Below are positions 9,822 to 17,436 of a stretch of DNA of 64,000 nucleotides, one piece after another. The stretch is taken from NCBI GenBank assembly GCA_963840565.1, contig CAWIZH010000002.1, positions 930,001-994,000 on the forward strand, given 5' to 3'. Below the pieces are notes generated by a model, which did not search any database, was not told the origin of the DNA, and saw only the letters and a program-made list of their open reading frames with translations. Position 1 is the first letter of the stretch. Every line of letters begins with the position of its first letter. A program made the translations under genes and the position numbers. This stretch comes from VRUE01 sp963840565. GTDB taxonomy: Bacteria; Actinomycetota; Thermoleophilia; Solirubrobacterales; 70-9.

Positions 9822-10882
9822 CCTTTCCGCTGGTAGAGGGGCCTGGAAGCTACCCGGGCGGGCCGTCGCTTGCCGCGCACGTCGATCTCGAGCTCGGTGC
9901 CGGGCTCGGTGAGGTCGCCGCGCAGGTAGGCCATGCCGATGCCGAGCTCGAGCGAGGGCGAGAAGGTGCCCGAGGTGACGACACCAGCCTGCTCGCCGCC
10001 GGCCAGCACCGGGTTGCCATGGCGCGGGATGCCGGCGCCCTCGATCTTGAACGGCGCGAGCTTCTCCGCGGGACCGTCGCGGCGCACCCGGGCCACGGCC
10101 TCGGCACCGATGAAGCCGGTCGCCTCCTTGCAGCACCAGCCGAGCCCGGCCTCGATCGGGTTGCGCTCCGGGCTCAAGTCGTTGCCGTGCAGGTGGAAGC
10201 AGACCTCGAGCCGCAGCGTGTCGCGGGCGCCGAGACCGCAGGGGACGACGCCGGCGTCGAGCAACTCGGCCCAGATCGGCGGCGCCACCTCGGGGTCGAT
10301 CAGCAGCTCGACCCCGTCCTCGCCGGTGTAGCCGGTGCCGCAGATCAGCGCCGGCCGCTGGCCGATCCGGCCATGCGCAACCCGCATCCGCGGCGGCAGC
10401 TCAAGCCCAAGAGCGCGAGTGACAATTCCGCGAGCGTGCGGGCCCTGCACCGCCAGCATCGCGTAGCGGTCAGCCACGTCGCGGACACTGACATCGAAGC
10501 TGCGGCTCCAGCGCCCCAACCAGGCCAGGTCCGCCTCGTGGTTGGCCGAGTTGGTGACGATCAGATAGCGATCGCCACCGAGCCGGTAGGTGAAGAGGTC
10601 ATCGAGAACCCCACCCTCCTCACTACAGAGGCACGAGTACTGGGCGCCACCAAGCCCGATCGCGGCAATGTCGTTGGAGAGCACCCGCTGCAGGAAAGCG
10701 AGCGCCCCCGGCCCCTCAACCTCGACCTCGCCCATATGCGAGACGTCGAACATCCCAGCATGCGTACGAACCGCCGAGTGCTCCTCCTTGATCCCCTCGT
10801 ACTGCACAGGCATCTCCCAGCCCGCAAAGTCAACAAGCTTCGCCCCAAGCTCGACGTGCTTCTCAAAGAGTGGCGTCCTCAT
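9818..10882 (-). CDS. gcvT: Aminomethyltransferase (glycine cleavage T protein)
   Basis: A 354-residue T-protein, full length and uninterrupted. Typical segments are MRTPLFEKHVELGAKLVDFA, GMFDVSHMGEVEVEGP, NEADLAW-like folate-binding region, GTGYTGEDGVELL and the C-terminal RGKRRPARV. It transfers the methylene group from aminomethyl-GcvH to tetrahydrofolate. It is the first gene of the operon. Upstream is a 27-bp inverted repeat (10917-11019) that separates it from ftsZ; I see no glycine riboswitch there. Confidence 0.95.
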   Translation of the reverse strand: MRTPLFEKHVELGAKLVDFAGWEMPVQYEGIKEEHSAVRTHAGMFDVSHMGEVEVEGPGALAFLQRVLSNDIAAIGLGGAQYSCLCSEEGGVLDDLFTYRLGGDRYLIVTNSANHEADLAWLGRWSRSFDVSVRDVADRYAMLAVQGPHARGIVTRALGLELPPRMRVAHGRIGQRPALICGTGYTGEDGVELLIDPEVAPPIWAELLDAGVVPCGLGARDTLRLEVCFHLHGNDLSPERNPIEAGLGWCCKEATGFIGAEAVARVRRDGPAEKLAPFKIEGAGIPRHGNPVLAGGEQAGVVTSGTFSPSLELGIGMAYLRGDLTEPGTELEIDVRGKRRPARVASRPLYQRKG

Positions 10883-10916
10883 CGACGCGCAAGGCTATTC
10901 ACTGAGACTGCCGGCA

Positions 10917-11019
10917 GGCAGATCCGGTGCCCCTCTCCCAGAGGCTCAGCGACCACAAACCGGATCGACGAGACGACCTGCTGCGCAACGGTCTCTGGGA
11001 GAGGGGCACCGGATCTGCC
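10917..11019. repeat. Inverted repeat B, perfect 27-bp arms, between ftsZ and gcvT
   Basis: Left arm 10917-10943 and right arm 10993-11019 are exact reverse complements (core GGTGCCCCTCTCCCAGAG). The spacer is 49 nt. On the transcribed strand the hairpin begins 6 nt after the ftsZ stop, following TAGGTGGGG. Repeat D, after mraY, has the same 27-bp arm length and the same stop-codon flank. It could act as a U-less terminator at the end of the dcw operon, or be a mobile palindrome. Confidence 0.9.
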
Positions 11020-11025
11020 CCCCAC

Positions 11026-12105
11026 CTACTCTTTGAGGAAGCCCGGAACGTCGATGTCGTCGTCCGAGACCCGCAGTTTGCGGATATCGGTGTCCTCCGC
11101 CGAGATCCGCGGCCGGCTCTCGTAGCGCCGCCGCACCCGCTGCGGTGAGCGGGCGAGCAACTCGAAGCCCTCGAAGCCGGTGGCGATGACCGTGACCCGG
11201 ACCTCGTCTTTCATCGACTGGTCGACGACCGAGCCGAAGATGATGTTGGCATTGTCGTCGGCCTCGGCTTGGACCAGCTGCGCCGCCTCGTTGACCTCGA
11301 AGAGGCCGAGGTCCTCGGGGCCGGTGATGTTGAGCAGCATGCCGGTGGCGCCCTTGATCGACTCCTCGATCAGCGGCGAGGTAATCGCCGCCTTGGCGGC
11401 GTCGAGGGCACGGGCCTCGCCCGACGCAGAGCCGACGCCCATCAGGGCCGAGCCGGCGTCGCGCATGATCGTGCGCACGTCGGCGAAGTCGAGGTTGATC
11501 AGGCCCGGGATCGTGATCAGGTCGGTGATGCCCTGCACGCCCTGGCGCAGGATGTCGTCGGCCTGGCGGAAGGCCTCGAGCACGCTGGTGCGGCGCTCGA
11601 CCGCCTGCAGCAGCTTCTCGTTGGGGACGATGATCAGGGTGTCGACGTTGTTGCGCAGCTTCTCGATTCCCTCGAGCGCCTGCTGCATCCGTCGTTTGCC
11701 CTCGAACTCAAAAGGCTTGGTCACCGCGCCGACCGTCAGCGCGCCGATCTCTTCCTTGGCGATCTCGGCGATCACCGGCGCCGAGCCGGTGCCGGTGCCG
11801 CCACCCTCGCCGGCGGTGACGAAGACCATGTCGGCGCCCTTCAGCGCCTCCTTGATCTCATCGCGGCTCTCCGCCGCAGCGCCAGCGCCTACCTCGGGAT
11901 TACCGCCGGCGCCGAGGCCGCGGGTCAGCTCCTGCCCGATCGAGAGCTTGATGTCGGCGTCGCAGGCCTGCAGGGCCTGTGCGTCGGTATTGACGGCGAC
12001 AAACTCGACGCCACGAATGCCGGCGTCGACCATGCGACTAACGGCGTTGGTACCGCCGCCGCCGGCGCCGACCACCTTGATCACCGCGAGGTATGTGGAT
12101 TCCAT
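11026..12105 (-). CDS. ftsZ: Cell division protein FtsZ
   Basis: Tubulin-like GTPase of 359 residues. The N-terminus is MESTYLAVIKVVGAGGGGTN; the tubulin signature GEGGGTGTGSAP (about 100-111) binds GTP, and the T7 loop NLDFADVRTIM supplies catalytic residues. The C-terminal peptide DDIDVPGFLKE binds partner proteins such as SepF. I prefer the ATG at 12103-12105 (GGGAGA 4 nt upstream) over an in-frame TTG eight codons earlier. It is the last gene of the dcw cluster, with its own promoter region upstream. Confidence 0.97.
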   Translation of the reverse strand: MESTYLAVIKVVGAGGGGTNAVSRMVDAGIRGVEFVAVNTDAQALQACDADIKLSIGQELTRGLGAGGNPEVGAGAAAESRDEIKEALKGADMVFVTAGEGGGTGTGSAPVIAEIAKEEIGALTVGAVTKPFEFEGKRRMQQALEGIEKLRNNVDTLIIVPNEKLLQAVERRTSVLEAFRQADDILRQGVQGITDLITIPGLINLDFADVRTIMRDAGSALMGVGSASGEARALDAAKAAITSPLIEESIKGATGMLLNITGPEDLGLFEVNEAAQLVQAEADDNANIIFGSVVDQSMKDEVRVTVIATGFEGFELLARSPQRVRRRYESRPRISAEDTDIRKLRVSDDDIDVPGFLKE

Positions 12106-12147
12106 TCTCCCGAATTCTCCAGCCGCCAACCCGAGGGGTCGGCGTTT

Positions 12148-12169
12148 GAGTTGAGCCTGAGTTGAGCCT
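12148..12169. repeat. Tandem 11-bp repeat in ftsZ leader
   Basis: GAGTTGAGCCT occurs twice in tandem (12148-12158, 12159-12169), within the ftsZ 5' leader. It may be a binding site or part of a leader structure; no protein is known to me for it. Confidence 0.5.
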
Positions 12170-12190
12170 TTGACCTGTCCGAAGCTACAG

Positions 12191-12349
12191 CAATGCTTAA
12201 GGGTTCAAGAGTACGCAGCAACTGCGGAAATTGCGCTCAACGTAGGGTATTGGGCGGGGTCTGTCAAACGCCCGGGTGGCATCCTGCAAGGCGCATTCCT
12301 CAATGCTTACTTGAGGGTTTGCCCGACCTAACCCTGTGGTCGAGGGTTT
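12191..12349 (-). promoter_or_regulatory. ftsZ promoter region with duplicated CAATGCTTA / AGGGTT modules
   Basis: A locally AT-richer stretch between ftsQ and ftsZ. On the minus strand TTGACA (12262-12267) and TACGTT (12239-12244) are 17 nt apart, a plausible housekeeping promoter. Two copies of CAATGCTTA (12191-12199 and 12301-12309) lie exactly 110 bp apart, each followed by AGGGTT (12200-12205 and 12314-12319). More GGGTT-type motifs lie at 12330-12335 (inverted) and 12343-12349. The spaced repeats suggest a dedicated regulator of ftsZ. Confidence 0.5.
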
Positions 12350-12881
12350 AGGGGACGGGCGGAAGCGTATGCCCAGAGCCACCTGTCGCGGGGTGCGCAG
12401 GCGCGTGCAGGTCTACATAATCGAGCGTGGTTGTCGAGGGACTGGCAAGCACGGCTGCCGCGGCTCGCCACTTGCGGGCGGCCTGGGTCGAGTCGCCAAA
12501 GCGCAGTTCGATCCCCGAGGCAAGGGTGACGTCCACCCCGCTTTCGCCGAAGTAGCTGCTTTCGAGATAGCGACGGAGCCCCGCTGGCGCGGCGCCAAGG
12601 ACCCGCACCTGTTCGAGCACGGGGCCTTTGAGTCGAGGTCCTTTCGGCGCCGTTTCAAGCGGCAGCTTGGGCAGGCTGCCTTCCTTCAGCGGCGGCAGCC
12701 AGGCGAGGAGCGTGCCGTCAGAAGCGACGGCAACGGCGCTCGAGCCGCTGCCGATCACCGCCACCGGCTCACTCGAGACCAAGCGGGGCGCCACTTCCGT
12801 ATCGCCGAAGAGACGCTGGGAGACGAAGGCGATCAGGATCACCGCGACGATCACCCCGACCGTGCCGCGCAGCCACTTCAC
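12348..12881 (-). CDS. ftsQ: FtsQ/DivIB-like division protein, apparently without POTRA domain
   Basis: A 177-residue protein in the ftsQ position between murB and ftsZ. It starts at a GTG overlapping the murB stop (GTGA), has one membrane helix near residues 3-24 (LRGTVGVIVAVILIAFVSQR), and then a region resembling the FtsQ beta domain (SDGTLLAWLPPLKEG, then LASGIELRFGDSTQAARKW). Typical FtsQ is 250 residues or more and has a POTRA domain right after the helix; I see no room for one here. FtsQ links FtsB/FtsL to the divisome in the periplasmic space. Identification relies on position, topology and the C-terminal motif. Confidence 0.7.
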   Translation of the reverse strand: MKWLRGTVGVIVAVILIAFVSQRLFGDTEVAPRLVSSEPVAVIGSGSSAVAVASDGTLLAWLPPLKEGSLPKLPLETAPKGPRLKGPVLEQVRVLGAAPAGLRRYLESSYFGESGVDVTLASGIELRFGDSTQAARKWRAAAAVLASPSTTTLDYVDLHAPAHPATGGSGHTLPPVP

Positions 12882-13792
12882 AGCGCCCAGCCCTCGGGCC
12901 AGCGAACGTCCCCGAGGACCTGCACCTCGGGCTCCAGCACCACGCCGAAGCGCTCGTGCACCCGGCGGCGGCCCTCGGCCATCAGCGCCAATACCTCCGT
13001 CGTCGTCGCATGTCCGGCGTTCTCGACGAAATTTGCGTGCTTCTCGGCGAAGCGGGCTTCTCCCAGGCCGAGACCGCGGCAACCCGCCGCCTCCAGCAGC
13101 TGGCCGGCGCTGCGTCCCTCCGCCCGCGGGTCGTCGGGATTCTTGAAGGTCGAGCCGAAGGTCTTGATTCCGGAGGGCTGGGCCTCGCGGCGCTTGCCCC
13201 GCATCTCGTTGAGGCGGGCGCGGATCGCCGCAGGGTCATCCGGGCGCAGGCTGAAGGCGACGCGCGAGACGACCTCGCCAGCGGTCAGGTTGGAGCTGCG
13301 GTAGGCAAAGCCCAGCGAGTCCGGCGTGCGACGCTCGCGGCCGGTTGCGGTGAAGACGTCGACCCAGGCCAGCACCTCGGCGAGTTGGCCGCCGTAAGCG
13401 TTGGCGTTCATCTTCACGGCGCCGCCGGCCGTACCGGGGATGTTGACGCCGAATTCGATCCCGGCGAGGCCCCAACCGGCCGCTTTCGCCGCAGCCGAAG
13501 GAAAGCGGGCACCACCGCCGCAGACCATTCCTTCCCCATCGCGCTCGATCGTGGCGAGCTCACGGTCGAGCTTGAGCGCCAGCCCACGGAAGCCCGAGTC
13601 GGCGACGAGCAGGTTCGAGCCCGAGCCGATCACGCCGAGCGCGAGGCCCTCGTTCGCGGCCCAGGCCAGCACCGCGAGCAGCTCCCCCTCGTTCCCTGGC
13701 CGGGCAAAGAAGTCGGCTTCGCCGCCCGTGCGCACCGTAGTCAGGCGAGCGAGGGGGAAGTCGTTTTGAACCCCGGCCGGCTGAAGGCTCAT
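12878..13792 (-). CDS. murB: UDP-N-acetylenolpyruvoylglucosamine reductase
   Basis: A 304-residue FAD enzyme. FAD-binding motifs are GSGSNLLVAD and GIEFGVNIPGTAGGAVKMNA; the catalytic serine motif is FGSTFKNPDD, and the C-terminal Glu region is HANFVENAGHAT. It reduces UDP-GlcNAc-enolpyruvate to UDP-MurNAc. The ATG at 13790-13792 overlaps the murC stop (ATGA) and gives MSLQPAGVQNDFPL; longer in-frame extensions are not murB-like. Confidence 0.95.
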   Translation of the reverse strand: MSLQPAGVQNDFPLARLTTVRTGGEADFFARPGNEGELLAVLAWAANEGLALGVIGSGSNLLVADSGFRGLALKLDRELATIERDGEGMVCGGGARFPSAAAKAAGWGLAGIEFGVNIPGTAGGAVKMNANAYGGQLAEVLAWVDVFTATGRERRTPDSLGFAYRSSNLTAGEVVSRVAFSLRPDDPAAIRARLNEMRGKRREAQPSGIKTFGSTFKNPDDPRAEGRSAGQLLEAAGCRGLGLGEARFAEKHANFVENAGHATTTEVLALMAEGRRRVHERFGVVLEPEVQVLGDVRWPEGWAL

Positions 13793-15057
13793 CCTGTCGC
13801 CTTTCCGTCGTTCCCGTCGTCCTCGACCAGGGCCTCGCCGAGTTTGAAGATGTCGCCGGCGCCGATCGTGACCAGGATGTCGCCGGGCCCGAGCCGGGGG
13901 CTCAGCGCCTCGCGAGCAGCAGCCGCGGTCGGCAGCCACCAGACCCGCCTGCCGCCGCCCCGCTCGGCCGCCGCCTCGGCGACCTGCAAGCCGCTGACCC
14001 CGGCCAGCTCGCCGACCGGCTGCTCGCGCGCCGGGTAGACGTCGAGCACCACGACCTCGTCGGCCAGGGCCAGGGCGGCGCCGAAGCCCTCGGTGAAGGC
14101 CTTGGTCCGCGAGTAGAGGTGGGGCTGGAAGGCGGCGATCAGGCGCTCCGGGCCCAACTCGCGCAGGGCGGAGATAGCGGCCCGGACCTCGGTCGGGTGG
14201 TGGGCGTAGTCGTCATATATGCGGGCACCGTTGCGCGAGCCCTTCAGCTCGAGCCGCCGCTTCACGCCGGGAAAGTCGGCAAGCGCCACCGCGACGGCGG
14301 TCGCGTCGAACCCGGCCGCCACCGCCGCCCCGACCGCCGCGCGGGCGTTGAGCAGGTTGTGGTGCCCGGGCACGGCGAGCTCGATCTCGAGATCCGATTC
14401 CTCGGGACGAACCACCGCCCGTGCGCCGGCCGTGAACTCGCCGAACGCCCGGCGCAGCTCGGCGACCGAGCCCCAGCGGCTGTGATGGTCCATCTCGAGG
14501 TTGGTGACGACGGCGATCTCCGGCTTCAGGTCGAGAAAGCTCCCATCGCTCTCGTCGGCCTCGGCGATAACCCACTCGCCCGCGCCCCAGCCCGCGTTGA
14601 CGGCCTCGGCATCGAGCCCGAGCCCAGGCACCTCGCCGCCGACGAAGAAGGCGGGGTCGGCGCCCAGCGCCCGCAGCGCCCAGACCAGCATCGCCGTCGT
14701 CGTCGTCTTGCCGTGGGTGCCGGCGACCGCGATCAGGCGCTTCTCGGCGCAGAGCTCGGCGAGCAGGGCGCCGCGGTGGATCGGCTCGATGCCGCGCTCG
14801 CGAGCCAGGGCAAGCTCCGGGTTGTCATCGCCGATCGCGGTCGAGACGACGACCTCGGCGCCATCGGGCAGGTTGGCGGCGTCGTGACCGACCGTCGGAG
14901 CGAGGCCGGCAACGCGCAGCCGCTCCATATAAGAGGAGTCGGCCCGATCGCTGCCGCTGACCGTCGCACCAAGCTCAGCGCAAACGAGCGCCAGCCCGCT
15001 CATCCCGGCGCCGCCGATGCCGATGAAGTGCAGCCGCCTGGAGCCCCAGTCGCTCAC
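13789..15057 (-). CDS. murC: UDP-N-acetylmuramate--L-alanine ligase
   Basis: A 422-residue Mur ligase. The N-terminal Rossmann motif is HFIGIGGAGMSGLA, the ATP loop is GTHGKTTTTAM, the central ENxxxDH-like motif is TNLEMDHHSRW, and the C-terminal domain has YDDYAHHPTEV. It adds L-Ala to UDP-MurNAc. The GTG start overlaps the murG stop in GTGA and lies just beside inverted repeat C. Confidence 0.96.
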   Translation of the reverse strand: MSDWGSRRLHFIGIGGAGMSGLALVCAELGATVSGSDRADSSYMERLRVAGLAPTVGHDAANLPDGAEVVVSTAIGDDNPELALARERGIEPIHRGALLAELCAEKRLIAVAGTHGKTTTTAMLVWALRALGADPAFFVGGEVPGLGLDAEAVNAGWGAGEWVIAEADESDGSFLDLKPEIAVVTNLEMDHHSRWGSVAELRRAFGEFTAGARAVVRPEESDLEIELAVPGHHNLLNARAAVGAAVAAGFDATAVAVALADFPGVKRRLELKGSRNGARIYDDYAHHPTEVRAAISALRELGPERLIAAFQPHLYSRTKAFTEGFGAALALADEVVVLDVYPAREQPVGELAGVSGLQVAEAAAERGGGRRVWWLPTAAAAREALSPRLGPGDILVTIGAGDIFKLGEALVEDDGNDGKATG

Positions 15058-16196
15058 GTTCCGGTGCGCCTTTGCCCCTCTATGGGTGGATAAGGCGCAC
15101 CGGAAGCTGCTGCCAGGACCTCGCTGGCGATCGCGCGGGCTGCGTTGGGGCGGGCCAGTGCCTTCGAGGCTGCCGACATCTCAGCCAGCTGCGCCTCGTT
15201 GCCCAGCAAGCCGCCGATCCGGTCCAGCAGCAGCTCGGCACTCAGCGCCGAGTCCTCGATCACTTCGGCCGCTCCTGCGTCAGCCATCCAAGCGGCGTTG
15301 GCGGTTTGATGATCGGCGGTTGCGTGGGGATAGGGAACGAGGATCGCGGGACGGCCCGCCGCCGTCACCTCGAAGAGCGAGCCGCCGGAGCGGGCGAGGA
15401 CGAGGTCGCTGGCGCCGAGGACATCGCCGAGATCGGGCTCGTAGGCGAGCAGGGTGTAGCGCTCGCGGCCGGCTGCCGCCGCGAGCCGCTGCTTCAGCTC
15501 TTCGTAATCGCGCCGACCCGCCAGGTGGATGACGTGGAAGTCGCGGGCCTCACCGGCGGCACCCTCGGCGAAGGCCTCGATCGCGGCCAGGTTGATCGAG
15601 CGAGCGCCCTGGCTGCCGCCCATCACCAGCAGGCAGCGCGCATCGCCGCCAATGTGGAAGCGCCGCCGCGCCTGCGCCCGATCGGCATGCAGCACCGCGT
15701 CGGGGACGGGGCGACCGGTGACCAGGTAGCGCTCCCCCTCCCGACCGGCGATCGGGAAGGCGAGGCAGACGCGCTTCGCCCTTCCCGCCAGCAAGCGGTT
15801 GGCCAGGCCAAGGTGGCTGTCGGCCTCGGTCAGGACCAGCGGCGTGCGCCGCATCGTCGCCGCCATCCCGGCCGGGCCGGCGACGAAACCGCCACCGCCG
15901 AGGACGACGTCGGCGCGGCGATCGTGAATCGCCCGCGAGGCCGAGCCGATCGAGCCGACGGCCTCGGCCGCCGCGCCGGCAGCGCGCAGGGGGTTGCGGC
16001 GATCGATCCCCCGCACCTTGATGAAGTCGATCTCGTAGCCGGCGGCGGGAACGAGCTCCGCCTCGATCCGCTCACGCGTGCCGAGGAAGGAGACTTCGGC
16101 CCCGCTAGCCCGAAGCTCGGCGGCGACGGCTATCGCCGGCACGACGTGGCCGGCGGTTCCCCCCGCTGCCACTACGACTCTGGGCGCTTTTTCCAC
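15054..16196 (-). CDS. murG: UDP-GlcNAc:undecaprenyl-PP-MurNAc-pentapeptide GlcNAc transferase
   Basis: A 380-residue GT28 glycosyltransferase that makes lipid II on the inner membrane face. Motifs: VVVAAGGTAGHVVPAIA (N-terminal glycine loop), VLGGGGFVAGPAG, MGGSQGARSIN and ARSGGSLFEVTAAGRPAILV (UDP-GlcNAc site). The GTG at 16194-16196 has an AGGAG 9-12 nt upstream. It overlaps the ftsW reading frame by 92 bp, unusually long for this cluster. The C-terminus is supplied by inverted repeat C. Confidence 0.94.
   Translation of the reverse strand: MEKAPRVVVAAGGTAGHVVPAIAVAAELRASGAEVSFLGTRERIEAELVPAAGYEIDFIKVRGIDRRNPLRAAGAAAEAVGSIGSASRAIHDRRADVVLGGGGFVAGPAGMAATMRRTPLVLTEADSHLGLANRLLAGRAKRVCLAFPIAGREGERYLVTGRPVPDAVLHADRAQARRRFHIGGDARCLLVMGGSQGARSINLAAIEAFAEGAAGEARDFHVIHLAGRRDYEELKQRLAAAAGRERYTLLAYEPDLGDVLGASDLVLARSGGSLFEVTAAGRPAILVPYPHATADHQTANAAWMADAGAAEVIEDSALSAELLLDRIGGLLGNEAQLAEMSAASKALARPNAARAIASEVLAAASGAPYPPIEGQRRTGT
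15059..15105. repeat. Inverted repeat C inside the murG 3' end
   Basis: Perfect 14-bp arms TTCCGGTGCGCCTT (15059-15072) and AAGGCGCACCGGAA (15092-15105) with a 19-nt loop TGCCCCTCTATGGGTGGAT. The loop matches repeat A. The element is translated as the last ~15 residues of MurG (GAPYPPIEGQRRTGT), which do not look like a normal MurG tail. Confidence 0.85.
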
Positions 16197-17436
16197 GGCT
16201 CGATTTGCTCCTTTTGCGGGCAGGCGAACGCCCGCCCTCGACGACGCGCAGTTTGCCAGCGCCAGCGGTCCCCCCGCGGGCGACGTTGAGGATCAGGCCA
16301 ACGGCGAAGAGGGTGGCGAGCAGGCTGCTGTTGCCGTAGGAGACGAAGGGCAGCGGCACGCCGGTCAGCGGCGCCAGGCCCATCACGGCGAAGAGGTTGA
16401 TCGTCGCCTGGGCGAGGATCAGCGAGGTGAGGCCGGCGACGAGCAGCTTGCCGTAGCGGTCCTTGGCCTGCTGGGCGACGCGCAGGCCGGCGTAGCCGAG
16501 CAGCGAGAAGAGGCCGACGACGCCGAGGATCCCGACCATGCCGAGCTCCTCGCCGATCACGGCGGAGATCATGTCGGTGTGCGCCTCGGGCAGGTAGAAG
16601 GCCTTCTGCACGCCGTTGCCGATGCCGACGCCGAAGAAGCCACCGGAGCCGAGCGCGATCTTCGCCTGCGCAGCCTGGAAGCCGGCCCCGGCCGCTTCGG
16701 AGCCGGGGTGGAGAAAGCCGGTGAGGCGGGCCATCCGGTAGGGCTCGACCACCGTCATCAGCAGGGCGAGGACGCCGAGGCAGAGGGCGATCTTGCCGAT
16801 GTCGGCGAGGCGGGCACCGGCCGCGATCAGGGTGGCGCCGACGGAGAAGGCGACGACCATCGTCGTCCCCATGTCGGGCTCGGCGATGATCAGCAGGCAG
16901 GCGGTGGCGGTGACGAGCAGGAAGGGCATCAGGCCCTGCAGGCTCCGCACCCGCTTCGGCTCGCGCGCCAGCAGGTCGGCGCCGTAGAGGATCAGCGCCA
17001 CCTTGGCCAGCTCCGAGGGCTGGAACTGCAGCGAGCCGGGGCCGATCCAGCGGCTGGCGCCGTTGGCGCTGGTGCCGGCAAAGAGGACGACGAAGAGCAG
17101 GAAGAGCGAGGCGACGAGCAGCACCGGGGTGATGCGGCGGACGGCGATCAGGCCATGACGCGCGGTCAGGTGCATGACCAGCAGCCCGGCGGCGCCGAAA
17201 ATCAGCGTCCGCTTCAGGTAGAAGGCACTGTCGGCGAGGTTGCCGTTGCTGAGGATCTGCGTGGTCGAGCTGGCCGAGAAGACCATCACCGCGCCGAGCG
17301 CGAGTAGGCAGAGGGTCGCTGTGAGCAGCAGGTTGTACTCGGTCGAGTAGGTGACGCGGGAGCGCTTTACCTTCCCCTTGGCGCCTTTCTTGGCTTTGGC
17401 GGCCTTGCCGAACCGGCGGAGGGCGATCGTGCTCAC
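16105..17436 (-). CDS. ftsW: Lipid II polymerase FtsW (SEDS family)
   Basis: A 443-residue SEDS glycosyltransferase with about ten helices. Family motifs include NGASRWIGPGSLQFQPSELAK, IIAEPDMGTTMVV, GIGNGVQKAFYLPEAHTDMI (with the catalytic Asp region) and LPFVSYGNSSLLATL. The GTG at 17434-17436 overlaps the murD stop. The C-terminal ~40 residues are a basic Ser/Arg-rich tail (RKRSKSSRGKSAQSR) overlapping murG by 92 bp. A frameshift in that tail is possible, since another frame would stop at 16172. Confidence 0.93.
   Translation of the reverse strand: MSTIALRRFGKAAKAKKGAKGKVKRSRVTYSTEYNLLLTATLCLLALGAVMVFSASSTTQILSNGNLADSAFYLKRTLIFGAAGLLVMHLTARHGLIAVRRITPVLLVASLFLLFVVLFAGTSANGASRWIGPGSLQFQPSELAKVALILYGADLLAREPKRVRSLQGLMPFLLVTATACLLIIAEPDMGTTMVVAFSVGATLIAAGARLADIGKIALCLGVLALLMTVVEPYRMARLTGFLHPGSEAAGAGFQAAQAKIALGSGGFFGVGIGNGVQKAFYLPEAHTDMISAVIGEELGMVGILGVVGLFSLLGYAGLRVAQQAKDRYGKLLVAGLTSLILAQATINLFAVMGLAPLTGVPLPFVSYGNSSLLATLFAVGLILNVARGGTAGAGKLRVVEGGRSPARKRSKSSRGKSAQSRSGSGGNRRPRRAGDSRRRRASG

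Noticed and set aside
10883..11025. Glycine riboswitch upstream of gcvT
   Set aside because: The region is occupied by a 27-bp perfect inverted repeat and lacks the paired glycine-aptamer motifs; the 49-nt spacer is too short for an aptamer.
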